Translations under genes and position numbers: made by a program | The notes under the pieces: generated by a model | Told to the model about the DNA's origin: nothing | Database searches by the model: none | What the model saw: the letters and a program-made list of their open reading frames with translations, nothing else | Shown: positions 6,662 through 15,258 of the stretch, piece by piece | Numbering within the stretch: position 1 is the first letter of the stretch | Layout: the number at the start of each line of letters is the position of its first letter | NCBI GenBank assembly: GCA_036496425.1 | Contig: DASXLG010000257.1 | Span: 1-40,635 of the forward strand | Direction of reading: 5' to 3' | Length of the DNA: 40,635 nt | Source: Terriglobia bacterium | Lineage (GTDB): Bacteria > Acidobacteriota > Terriglobia > 20CM-2-55-15

Positions 6662-8316
6662 ATAAGCTTCTGGCGCACCCTTTCGTAAAGAGCTCTCTTC
6701 GCGCCGCCGGCATCGATCCCATCCAATTCGGAACATTGCTCAGCTTTTTTTCCAAGCTTCGCGACCGCGAGGAATTCGAACTGGGATCGGCTCGAATGGG
6801 AATAGCGATCATCATCGGATTCTTCACGGCATTCAGCGCGTTGATCAATTTAATCGTGGTCGCGGTAGGAAAAGCATCGATCGTGCAGTTGGTCTGGGGG
6901 AATTATCTTTTCACGGCCTTTCTACTTCTGCCGGTACTCGCGACGGAAGCGATAAACACCTTTCTCAACCCCGTTGAAGCCGCGGCGCTTGCTCATCACC
7001 CGATTCGGGAAAAGTGTTATTTCACGGCGAAGCTGACCCATCTGCTTCTGACCACGGCATGTATTGTGTTTCCAATCAATCTCGTTCCCGCGGTGGCAGG
7101 TCTGAGCTTGAGAGGCGCCCGATGGTTTTATCCTCCGGTTTACCTGGCATCCGCATACGCTTTGGGAGTTTTTGTGGCGCTGACGGAATGCGGTGTTCTG
7201 GGGCTTCTGTTTCGAGTTATTCCGGCCGCGCGCGTGAGAAGTGTCGTTTTGTGGCTGCAGGTGGCTCTTTTCGCTTTGGTGATGGTCGGGCCGCAACTAT
7301 TGCGGCTGGTACCAGCCACCACATTCAGCTCGAGTTCAGGTTATTCGTCGGCGATACCGCTCACATGGTTCGTGGCGCTTGCATCGTTCCGCAGTCCGGA
7401 AGCGGCAGCTCTGCAATGGCCGGCGATTCCATCGATGTTCCTCTTCGCGGTAATGGTGTATTTCGGAATCTCAGCCCTGACGCAGGGGTACTTGTCGAAC
7501 GTCCATACGCTTCTTCGCAGCGGACCGGCAACAACACATAAACGGAGCGACTTTTTCGGAGGCATCATCCGGCGCCTCACAGGCAGGCCGTCCGGCCGTG
7601 CGGCGTTCGCTTTCACTTACCGCATGGCAGCAACAGATTGGCAATTTCGGCGAAGCGTCTATCCGATGTTGATTCAGTTTATGATCCTGCCGGTCGGGAT
7701 ACTGGTACGCGTGGGATTTCGGGCGTCTCCGTTTCAGCCCGGACCGCCGTCTTTTGCGCATTTTCTGCCCCACCTCGGCGGGCTGGCAGGCCTGCTCGTA
7801 TGCAACATGATCACGTACTCCAACCAGCACCGCGGGGCGTGGATATTCCTGATGGCGCCTTTGAATGGGATTCGTTCCTTTGTCGAAGGGATCTTCTGGG
7901 CGTTGTGGCTTCCGCTGTTCGCCGTGACGATCATGGCCACTCCAGTACTTGCGTGGTATTGGGGCCCGGCCGACGCATTGTTGTTTGCCGGCTATAGCCT
8001 TGCCGTCGGGTCGTTCTACTTAAGCTGGGAGTTGTTCTTGATTGATGGTTTGCCTTTCGCAAATCCACCCAAGTTCGGAAAGGGCTCGATGATGGCGCCC
8101 CTGGTCATCGCGGCACTGATTGGCGCCATGATTCTTGTTCTGCTGCAATGGCTGTTTATATTTCAAAGCCGCTTCGTCACGGCAGGCGCGACGCTCGCCT
8201 TCGCCGGCGCCGCGTATCTTGTCACACGAACGTCATTCCGTTACCTGGAAGTCAACATCACCCACAACCTGCATGTCATCGCGTCGGGACGCGCGACAAT
8301 GTTTGCGGAAATTTGA
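6658..8316 (+). CDS. ABC transporter permease
   Basis: A 552-residue polytopic membrane protein, last gene of the padR operon, starting in an ATGA overlap with the ATPase. It has roughly ten or more hydrophobic segments in two clusters (about residues 45-280 and 345-535), separated by a basic cytoplasmic stretch near 290-330 (THKRSDFFGGIIRRLTGRPSGR). The architecture fits a fused two-half ABC-2-like permease. No substrate motif is evident. It ends 27 bp from the convergent stop of the TonB receptor gene. Confidence 0.8.
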   Translation: MNKLLAHPFVKSSLRAAGIDPIQFGTLLSFFSKLRDREEFELGSARMGIAIIIGFFTAFSALINLIVVAVGKASIVQLVWGNYLFTAFLLLPVLATEAINTFLNPVEAAALAHHPIREKCYFTAKLTHLLLTTACIVFPINLVPAVAGLSLRGARWFYPPVYLASAYALGVFVALTECGVLGLLFRVIPAARVRSVVLWLQVALFALVMVGPQLLRLVPATTFSSSSGYSSAIPLTWFVALASFRSPEAAALQWPAIPSMFLFAVMVYFGISALTQGYLSNVHTLLRSGPATTHKRSDFFGGIIRRLTGRPSGRAAFAFTYRMAATDWQFRRSVYPMLIQFMILPVGILVRVGFRASPFQPGPPSFAHFLPHLGGLAGLLVCNMITYSNQHRGAWIFLMAPLNGIRSFVEGIFWALWLPLFAVTIMATPVLAWYWGPADALLFAGYSLAVGSFYLSWELFLIDGLPFANPPKFGKGSMMAPLVIAALIGAMILVLLQWLFIFQSRFVTAGATLAFAGAAYLVTRTSFRYLEVNITHNLHVIASGRATMFAEI

Positions 8317-8343
8317 TGTCGATCACCTTGTCACCTCCAAAGA

Positions 8344-11300
8344 TCAGAAGCTCATACGGGCGTTGAATGTGAATCTCCGTGCGCCCGTCGCGTTGGTGAT
8401 CTGTCCAAAACTGGTGGAGTTGATATTCACCGTGGGAGCCGAGAAATTGGGATGGTTCAATACATTGACCACGTCCAATCGCAACTCCAATTCCTTGCCT
8501 TCAGTGACTCTCACACGTTTGATCGCGTTCATATCGAATCCGAGGATGTTCGGGCCGGTGATTGTGCTCCGCCCGACGTTTCCAACGATTCCTGCGGCCG
8601 GATTCTGAAGCACTATCGCGCCATTGGCATCCTGAATGGCAAAGTTCGTCGACGAAGTATTTACGCTATTCAGCGACGTCAGCGAAGCGATTGCCGGGTC
8701 CTTCACCTGCGTCCAACCCGGGAAGTACGTCACGCCGTTCGATACGAACGTGAGTTTCCCCGTGTTGCTTGGAATCGACTGCAATGCAACCGGAGTGTTG
8801 GCGGAGCCTGTTTGCCACAACGATGCGATCGGCGCACTGAAGGTTAACGGAGCTCCTGTGCTGAAGCTCAAGATCCCACCAACCCCCCAATTCTCCGTTA
8901 GCCGCTGGACCCAAGCCGGGCTGCCGCCAAAAAACGCACGGTTCGGACCGAACGGCAATGTGTAGGTAGCGGTGCCGGTCAATATATGAGTCCGGTCAAA
9001 GCCGGCGCGCCCGTGTTCGAGGTTGATGTTGTTGGTATCGCGCGGCGTCACCGTCCCGTCGCCGTCCGAGATGTCGATGGCGCGGCTGTACGTGTAGGTA
9101 AATTGATTCGTCATTCCGTGATACTGGCGATTCGTTACCTGTAGTTGCATCGAATGGTAGGTCGAATTCAGCGAGCTGTCATACTGGTTGACGGCCGCAA
9201 ACTGCGGATTGAGTACAAACAAGTTTTGCGCGAAACCGTTTTGAGTATACAAGCCGCCGCCGCCGACACCGGCGAGGTTCGTCGTCTCGAAGTAATTTGC
9301 CAGCGACCCGACCTGGCCCGTTGCGAGATAGCCTCTCGTCGTCGAATTCTGCCGCAGTGCGGCCGAACCGGTTTCCGTGGTGCCGTTGACGGTCGAAGCC
9401 CCGCCGCCGATATTGATGCCTTTCAACAACGCATCGAAGAACGGCGAATCCTTCCCGGCCGCCGTGTCTTTGAACGCTTGTAAAAGCGTCGTGTTGGCGG
9501 CGGCGGCGTTGATATTTACATTGTTCAGATTACGACCGCCATAGAGGTGAGTACCCTTGCTCGCAACATACGCCACGTCAACGGTCAGCGTCCTCGAAAC
9601 CTGGCGCTGGATATCCATATTGATGTTTTGAACGTAAGGCGATACGCGATTGGTTGCGTATACGCTCAGCGTATCGCTGCGCGACCCGTTAAGCGGATCG
9701 GCCGAAAGGGGCGCAAACTGTTGCGGTATCGGCAGCGAGATACTTGCCATATTCAGGTAGGCGGTGGGATTGTAGGTGATACCGCCGCCGCCATTGATTT
9801 CCACGGCGCCTGGAGCGGCTCCGGCTATGGAATCGAGGATCGTGTTCGCCGACTTGAGCGCGCCACCGGTGTAATTGATACCGTAACCGGCGCGAAGAAT
9901 GGTTTTGTCTCTTCCGAACCACGGCAGCGAATAGCTGACTCCGACCGACGGAGCCAAACCCTTGTAGTAATCGTTGTAGAGCTGAACGCCCGGATGCGGC
10001 GAATTCTTGCCGACGAACTGATCCACCGTTAAAGTTCCGCAGCTGATTCCGCAGGCACCGGTTTCGGAGCCGCCGATCGGCAAGCCCGCGCGTCCCTTAC
10101 CTTCATAGGGCACACCGAAGTATTCCCAGTGAATGCCGAGATTCAAGGTCAATGATTCCCGAACCTTCCAATTGTCCTTTAAGAACATGCTGGCCTCATT
10201 GGAATGCCAGTCGCGGTCATGCATGGTGTAACCATCTTTGTAGCCCAGAAATTGCGTCGCCGTTGCGTTTGGAAGATCAAAACCTTCGGCAATCTTCGAG
10301 ATCGATCCGGACATATCGGTCAACATGCTCTGCGCATTGGCCGCGGTGGTAGCCGCTATGCCTGGGAGCTGCGCTGTCGTGAAACCACTCACAGCAAAAC
10401 CTGCGGCCGCGCCGAAGGTCGCCTGAGGCGTCAGGTTATTATCGTTATATCCGAACGTTTCGTCGCGACGGAACTCGATACCCATTTTCAGGGCGTGCTT
10501 ACCCTTCGTGATGCTGAAATTGTCGCCGTAATCCCAGAGCGGACTTCGCGATGTGCGCGTCGAGCCGAAACCGGCCGACCAGTTCATGAATCCATTCGAT
10601 CCGATGAACGAGGTGACTGGTTGAAACGGGATACCATTGTTCTGCGGGAGCAGCTTGAATGCTTGCAATCCGCTCCCCGTGGGGGAACCGGTGCCATCGA
10701 TGTTTCGTCCAAAATAAAACGGCGCCTCGCTTGCGATTGCGGATCGCCGCAAACCAAACCGCACTTCGTTGAGCATCGTCGATGAGAGCGTTGAGGTGAG
10801 CGTCACCGTATACAAGCGGGGCCACTTTGCGTGCTGGCCGTCGAAGCCGTTGGGATAACTCCGGAACCCCGCTTGCGAACTGTGGTCGTTGGAGTTTTCC
10901 AGCGTATAAACGCCGCTGAGTTTGTGCTTGGAATTGAAGTTGTGATCGATACGGAGATCGATCTGATCCCGATTGTTCTGGTCGTTCGAATTCCCGTCCG
11001 CCACATCCGTGCCGTAAATCGTACGGTTGAACCGTATGCCGGCCGTGTTCAATCCGTCGCCAACGGTGTAATCGTTCGGCAAAGGCATGTTGCCGAGCAA
11101 CGTATTCTGAACAAACCCGCTGGGATCAATCGACGGGCGAAGAGGGTCACGCGCTGTGCCGCCGGATGCGCAGCTCGTAGCCGACGGTGAAATCGGCGTG
11201 AGGTTGTAAATACAGAAGGCCTGGAGCGGCCCCGTGGCGGCCGCTGGCTGCACCGGATTTCCAAATCGGTCCACGGTAGGGGCATTCGTAGTCGACAGGA

Positions 11301-12312
11301 TATTGGCGTTGTTCACACCCGGGAAATACCGGAAGACGCCGTTCCGCGCCTGAGGCGTCAAAACCGTCCCGACCGTATTGGTTTTCGTGACGTCCCGCTG
11401 TTCGTCGAGCAGGACAAAGAAGAATGTCTTGTTCTTGATGATCGGTCCGCCGAGGCGGAAGCCAAACTGATTCCGATTTTCAAAATTCGGGCTGACCCCC
11501 TGCAGGTTATTGAAGAAGCTATTGGCATCGAGCTTCGAGTTGCGATTCGTCCAGAATACCGATCCATTGAGTTTGTTGCCGCCCGAACGCGTCACCATCT
11601 GAACCTGGCCTGCGCCGCGTCCGTTTTCCGCGTCCACGCCGGCGGTAACGACCTTCACTTCTTCAACCAGGTCTGGACTCGTGTACGATTGTGAAAACTC
11701 GCCATGGGTGTAGCGGCCGTCGGAATTGACAAATCCATCGCGCGTGACATTCACTGAACTCGTTCGCCCGCCCGCGAAGTTGCCGTCGATCTCACCACTC
11801 GAGCCGACGTCCAGCGATTGTGGGCCCGTTCCTGCCATTGTCAGGAGAAGATTCTGGATATTGCGGCTGCCGAGCGGCAGATCCTGCAACTGTGCCTGCG
11901 GAAGCACGGTCGCGACGGAAGCCGATGTCGTCTTGAGTTCGCTGTCCGCAGCCACCGAGACTTCGACCGTTTGCGCCACCGTCCCGACCTGCAGCGTGAA
12001 ATTCAAACGCGCCTGTTGGCCGATTCCCAACGTGAAACTGCTGACGACTTGACTCTGAAATCCCGGAAGCTCTGCCGTAACCTTATAAGCTCCGGTCTGC
12101 AGGCTCGCAAACTGGTACACACCGGATTCATTTGTTATTGCCGTGCTCACGATTCCAGTAGCGATATTCGTCGCCGTAACCGTTACGCCTGGAATCAATG
12201 CGCCGGACGCATCGCCGGCTGTCCCACCTAATGTAGCGTTCGTCGTCTGCCCAAATGCGCCGACACACAACACCACGCCAAGAACCAGCGCGCCAACAAA
12301 GCAGTTTTTCAT
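8344..12312 (-). CDS. TonB-dependent Oar-like outer-membrane receptor 1
   Basis: A 1322-residue protein with a signal peptide (about residues 1-22, ending GAFGQ), a carboxypeptidase-regulatory-like beta domain (LGGTAGDASGALIPGVTVTATN to AELPGFQSQ, about 25-105), a plug (LPLGSRNIQNLLLTMAG onward) and a long beta barrel ending in the aromatic RRFTFNARMSF. Such Oar-type receptors are much expanded in Acidobacteriota and are thought to import large or polymeric compounds through energy from TonB-ExbBD. ATG 12312 is chosen for its GGAGAG ribosome site; an upstream in-frame ATG at 12336 would add eight residues. Neighbours give no hint of a substrate. It ends convergent with the ABC operon. Confidence 0.9.
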   Translation of the reverse strand: MKNCFVGALVLGVVLCVGAFGQTTNATLGGTAGDASGALIPGVTVTATNIATGIVSTAITNESGVYQFASLQTGAYKVTAELPGFQSQVVSSFTLGIGQQARLNFTLQVGTVAQTVEVSVAADSELKTTSASVATVLPQAQLQDLPLGSRNIQNLLLTMAGTGPQSLDVGSSGEIDGNFAGGRTSSVNVTRDGFVNSDGRYTHGEFSQSYTSPDLVEEVKVVTAGVDAENGRGAGQVQMVTRSGGNKLNGSVFWTNRNSKLDANSFFNNLQGVSPNFENRNQFGFRLGGPIIKNKTFFFVLLDEQRDVTKTNTVGTVLTPQARNGVFRYFPGVNNANILSTTNAPTVDRFGNPVQPAAATGPLQAFCIYNLTPISPSATSCASGGTARDPLRPSIDPSGFVQNTLLGNMPLPNDYTVGDGLNTAGIRFNRTIYGTDVADGNSNDQNNRDQIDLRIDHNFNSKHKLSGVYTLENSNDHSSQAGFRSYPNGFDGQHAKWPRLYTVTLTSTLSSTMLNEVRFGLRRSAIASEAPFYFGRNIDGTGSPTGSGLQAFKLLPQNNGIPFQPVTSFIGSNGFMNWSAGFGSTRTSRSPLWDYGDNFSITKGKHALKMGIEFRRDETFGYNDNNLTPQATFGAAAGFAVSGFTTAQLPGIAATTAANAQSMLTDMSGSISKIAEGFDLPNATATQFLGYKDGYTMHDRDWHSNEASMFLKDNWKVRESLTLNLGIHWEYFGVPYEGKGRAGLPIGGSETGACGISCGTLTVDQFVGKNSPHPGVQLYNDYYKGLAPSVGVSYSLPWFGRDKTILRAGYGINYTGGALKSANTILDSIAGAAPGAVEINGGGGITYNPTAYLNMASISLPIPQQFAPLSADPLNGSRSDTLSVYATNRVSPYVQNINMDIQRQVSRTLTVDVAYVASKGTHLYGGRNLNNVNINAAAANTTLLQAFKDTAAGKDSPFFDALLKGINIGGGASTVNGTTETGSAALRQNSTTRGYLATGQVGSLANYFETTNLAGVGGGGLYTQNGFAQNLFVLNPQFAAVNQYDSSLNSTYHSMQLQVTNRQYHGMTNQFTYTYSRAIDISDGDGTVTPRDTNNINLEHGRAGFDRTHILTGTATYTLPFGPNRAFFGGSPAWVQRLTENWGVGGILSFSTGAPLTFSAPIASLWQTGSANTPVALQSIPSNTGKLTFVSNGVTYFPGWTQVKDPAIASLTSLNSVNTSSTNFAIQDANGAIVLQNPAAGIVGNVGRSTITGPNILGFDMNAIKRVRVTEGKELELRLDVVNVLNHPNFSAPTVNINSTSFGQITNATGARRFTFNARMSF

Positions 12313-12597
12313 TATGATCTCTCCACAGAGTTTCAAAGTCGTCGCACTTTAGACCAGAACCGGTGGCATGTCAAACGGACCGTGATTGCAAACGCCGTGC
12401 AAGACTGCAAGTGCATTCGGATAATTGCCTGTCGATCCGGTCACCAACTTGAATTCCAGCTGGGTGCCGGTTATTGAAACTGTCGTCGTTTCAGGAGGAA
12501 AAACCGACTGTGGTATTACCGATGTACACGGCGGGGCGAGTTCAATGTCATCCAACCGAACTGGATACAATAGCAGCCTTGCAGTCGACGATTTTAA
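12313..12597. other. Intergenic region without a supported gene
   Basis: This stretch holds the upstream region of TonB receptor 1. Short frames exist on both strands, including a minus-strand one containing TTVSITGTQLEFKLV, but none has a ribosome site, a recognisable family or a clear start. It may hold a decayed fragment; nothing further can be supported. Confidence 0.4.
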
Positions 12598-12819
12598 TCA
12601 CGATTGTGGCGGTTGGGGATTAATTCGCTTGATGGATTCGAGAAGCTCCTCCATGGTCACTGACCCGAAGATGTCATGCCGCTCCTTGGAATAATCGCCA
12701 TGGCCCGGATCGTACTGCATCATGAAGCGCATCGCTCCCCCGGGCCCCAATCGTTCGGTAAGCGCCTTCCATCCTTCCATCCGGATTTCGTAAAGAGACA
12801 TCGGAGATGAACGCGGCAT
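12598..12819 (-). CDS. Small partner of PIN-domain protein
   Basis: A 73-residue protein: MSLYEIRMEGWKALTERLGPGGAMRFMMQY, then GHGDYSKERHDIF and TMEELLESIKR. I recall similar short proteins (GP.GA.RF..Q...GHGDY..ER) next to PIN-domain genes in other bacteria, mainly cyanobacteria; this is memory, not a search. GGAGGAGAG lies about eight nt before the ATG at 12819, which follows the PIN stop codon directly (TAAATG), so the two are translationally linked. It may be the antitoxin of the pair, although antitoxins more often come first. Confidence 0.7.
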   Translation of the reverse strand: MPRSSPMSLYEIRMEGWKALTERLGPGGAMRFMMQYDPGHGDYSKERHDIFGSVTMEELLESIKRINPQPPQS

Positions 12820-13275
12820 TTATGACTCTCCTCCCCCAGGCGGTGGAAGCTGGTCCGGCCTGAGCACTTCCACACGAAGCTGCTTGCGCTGAGTGCGCGC
12901 ACGTTTCAGTAACCGGTCATCTGTTGTCACGAACCATGTCGCCGCCGATTGTTCTGCGAATGCAATGTGCAAGGCATCGAGCGGTGAGAAACCCGCAGCC
13001 GCAAGGGATCCAGCCCTTTCGAGAGTTTCCGCAGTCGGCATAACCCGAACTGCGGCCGACTCCAGCCATAGAGATGTCGCGAGCCGGCGATCTTCCCGCG
13101 GATTATGCTCGTTTTCTATATCATGGGCCGGCGATCGCACGAGTTGAATCCGTCCATCCTGGGCGGCATCCAGAACTGCTGCCACAGCTTCGGCTTCGCG
13201 CCGTACCCGTTCAGCACTCGCGTCATCAAACGGCCGCTTAAAGCAACAGATGTCAAGATATACGATCTCCTTCAC
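12820..13275 (-). CDS. PIN-domain protein (VapC-like)
   Basis: A 151-residue protein with the acidic residues of a PIN nuclease: Asp8 in VYLDICCF, Glu54/Glu56 in HDIENEHN, Asp100 in SPLDALHIAFAE, and Asp119/Asp120 in FVTTDDRLLKRA. PIN domains are Mg-dependent ribonucleases, and VapC toxins of type II toxin-antitoxin systems belong here. The C-terminus is proline/glycine rich (LPPPGGGES). The start is a GTG next to GAGAGG; a slightly different start is possible. It directly precedes the small partner gene. The pair is isolated between a TonB receptor gene and a DUF6152 gene. Confidence 0.8.
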   Translation of the reverse strand: MKEIVYLDICCFKRPFDDASAERVRREAEAVAAVLDAAQDGRIQLVRSPAHDIENEHNPREDRRLATSLWLESAAVRVMPTAETLERAGSLAAAGFSPLDALHIAFAEQSAATWFVTTDDRLLKRARTQRKQLRVEVLRPDQLPPPGGGES

Positions 13276-13545
13276 CTCTCTATCCTATCATTCGTCTACC
13301 GCCGCCGCGCGTCTTCAGGCCGCCGTTTTTGCGCGTCAACAACTTCCGGCCGGTCCTGGCAGGCGAATTGTATGCACCCCTGGCGGCGCAATCTCAGCTA
13401 CTTCTTACAAGACAGGCGACGCCAATTGCCAGCGTGCCACCAAAGACCACTCTCATGCGTCTTCCTCCGGCACTTCTTGAACCAGGCTTAGAATCTTATT
13501 GATCTCGACCCGGCTGAAACCCCCGGCTCGGTCGAGAACGACCGG
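13276..13545. other. Intergenic region, no gene seen
   Basis: About 270 bp between the start of the PIN gene and the end of the DUF6152 gene. It holds the PIN promoter region. Short overlapping frames on the plus strand have no family resemblance or ribosome site. No strong repeat or hairpin was noticed. Confidence 0.4.
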
Positions 13546-13911
13546 CTACTTGGTTTCGCAGCACCATTCCTTGCCGTTACCCGTAACCATCTTGGCGAGA
13601 ACACCTTCGGGCTTGCCGTTTTTGGCGGGATAGAGCGTCACGGTGACCTGGTCACCGGCTTTGATGGAGTTGCGGTTCCAGCCGATTCGAGTCCAGTTGA
13701 TGACATTGGGGCCTTCGCCCAGCCAATTGACGGTTCCAGTCTTGCCTGCGACATCGAAGTAAACCAGGACATGAGGATTCACGAACTTGAACATGGTCAC
13801 GGTACCTTTCAGGGTGACGGACTTACTCATGTCGTAAATTGCGGCGGTGCCGTGATGCGCGGTTAGTGGAACGGACAGGAACAGAAAGAAGAGGGCAACG
13901 CGGACGTTCAT
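13546..13911 (-). CDS. DUF6152 family exported protein
   Basis: A 121-residue member with a short signal peptide ending L-T-A before HHG, so the mature protein should again start with His-His. It keeps LKGTVTMFKFVNPHVLVYF with the NPH histidine, then a Trp-rich section (VNWLGEGPNVINWTRIGWN) and a GDQVTVTLYPAKNGKPEG turn. Two cysteines near the C-terminus (EWCCETK) are not found in the other copies and could form a disulfide or a metal site. The ATG overlaps the stop of the Sel1-repeat lipoprotein gene (TAATG), so the two are coupled. Confidence 0.8.
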   Translation of the reverse strand: MNVRVALFFLFLSVPLTAHHGTAAIYDMSKSVTLKGTVTMFKFVNPHVLVYFDVAGKTGTVNWLGEGPNVINWTRIGWNRNSIKAGDQVTVTLYPAKNGKPEGVLAKMVTGNGKEWCCETK

Positions 13912-15170
13912 TACTTAATGCTCCATGAATACTGGACGTTGGGTCTCCATTCGTGTTCCTTTTGCACCGCTTCTGCAATCTGATCCGGACGGGCCGTTTT
14001 CTCCAGGCTGGCCAGAAGCCTTGGCGAGTTCGGCTCGCCTGCGGCGGCGGCCAGATCCGCCCACATCACTGCCTGAATGACGTCCCTTTGAACGCCGCGA
14101 CCGGATGAGTACAACGTGGCGAGATTGAATTGCGCCGTCGCGTCTCCCTGATCCGCCGCCTTTCTTAACCATCCGGCGGCCTCAGCAAGGCTCGCAGGAA
14201 CGCCTTCGCCCTTCAGATACATGATGGCGAGGTTGAACTGTGCGTCGGAATGTCCCTGGTCTGCGGCTCTCCTGAACCACGTCGCCGCCTTTTGCAAGTC
14301 CCTGGAAACGCCGTCTCCAAAGTAATTCATGCTGGCGAGATTGAATTGCGCCTCTGCATGATTCTGCTCAGCGGCTTTGGTAAACCACTGGGCCGCCTGG
14401 TCCAGATTCTTCGGTACGCCCGCGCCTTTTTGATACATGAGGGCGAGCGCATTTTCGGCATCGGCATTTCCAAGCATTGCCGACTTTGTAAACCACTGGA
14501 GGGCTGCTCCGACATCTCTCGGAACACCGTCACCGTTGTAATACAGGGCTCCCAGATTGTACTGAGCGATGGGGTGATCCTGATCCGCTGCTTTCCTGTA
14601 CCATTGTGCAGCCGTCGCAGAGTCTTTTCGCACTCCTTCGCCGCGCGCGTACATCATGGCGAGATTGAACTGGGCATGCATTCTGCCTTGCTCGGCAGCT
14701 TTCGTGTACCACTCCGCCGCCATCGCAGGATCCAGGGGCAAGCCGTCTCCGCGGCCATACATCGCGGCCAGGCCCAGCTGCGCATCCGCATCGCCCTGTT
14801 CGGCTGCTTTCCGGTACCAATAGACGGCCTTCTGGGCATCGCGGGGCACGCCATCGGCGTCGTCATAGATCAGTGCCAGGGTCAGGAGCGCCTCCTGATC
14901 TCCATGTTCAGCAGCCTGGGTGTACCAATACGCCGCTTGCGCGCCGTCTTTCGACACGCCGGCACCGCTTTGATACATGACGGCGAGATTGAATGCGGCC
15001 GGCGCATAACCGCGCTTGGCGGCCTTCGTATACCATTCGGCGGCTTTGGCCGAATCGGCTTTAACTCCGTCGCCGTTCTGGTACTTAACGCCAAGATTGA
15101 ATTGCTGCTCGACGTTCTGGCGAGTGCACCCGGTGAAGGCTAATAGCAGAATGAGGGCGCTGATTCGCAT
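13911..15170 (-). CDS. Sel1-repeat lipoprotein
   Basis: A 419-residue protein starting with a lipoprotein signal (LLLAFTGC, Cys15), followed by about ten Sel1-like repeats of 36 residues with the pattern A..WY.KAAEQG.A.AQFNLA.MY..G.GV..D. Sel1 repeats form an alpha solenoid that usually serves as a protein-binding scaffold; the lipid anchor would place it at the periplasmic side of a membrane. It is co-transcribed with the following DUF6152 gene, which may be a client. No ribosome site is seen; a TAGAGT box seven nt before the ATG suggests a leaderless message. Confidence 0.9.
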   Translation of the reverse strand: MRISALILLLAFTGCTRQNVEQQFNLGVKYQNGDGVKADSAKAAEWYTKAAKRGYAPAAFNLAVMYQSGAGVSKDGAQAAYWYTQAAEHGDQEALLTLALIYDDADGVPRDAQKAVYWYRKAAEQGDADAQLGLAAMYGRGDGLPLDPAMAAEWYTKAAEQGRMHAQFNLAMMYARGEGVRKDSATAAQWYRKAADQDHPIAQYNLGALYYNGDGVPRDVGAALQWFTKSAMLGNADAENALALMYQKGAGVPKNLDQAAQWFTKAAEQNHAEAQFNLASMNYFGDGVSRDLQKAATWFRRAADQGHSDAQFNLAIMYLKGEGVPASLAEAAGWLRKAADQGDATAQFNLATLYSSGRGVQRDVIQAVMWADLAAAAGEPNSPRLLASLEKTARPDQIAEAVQKEHEWRPNVQYSWSIK

Positions 15171-15210
15171 GGCGCCGACTCTAATGCGGCTCGGAATCGC
15201 TTGTCAACGG

Positions 15211-15252
15211 GGGGAATTGGCTACTTTTTGTGCCTGTTGTGGCTAATTCCCC
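15211..15252. other. Inverted repeat in divergent promoter region
   Basis: GGGGAATTGGCTAC (15211-15224) pairs with GTGGCTAATTCCCC (15239-15252), with two mismatches. It lies between the divergent Sel1 lipoprotein and spermidine-synthase-like genes, so it may be a regulatory site or part of a 5' leader hairpin of the rightward gene. Confidence 0.4.
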
Positions 15253-15258
15253 AGTAGA

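Noticed and set aside
12349-12570. Minus-strand frame upstream of TonB receptor 1
   Set aside because: No family, no ribosome site; it covers the expected promoter region of the receptor.
14250-15143. Long plus-strand frame opposite the Sel1 gene
   Set aside because: It is a mirror frame produced by the repeat structure and codon bias of the Sel1 lipoprotein gene.
13911-15170. DNA-level 108-bp periodicity that might suggest a repeat array
   Set aside because: Fully explained by the 36-residue Sel1 protein repeats.
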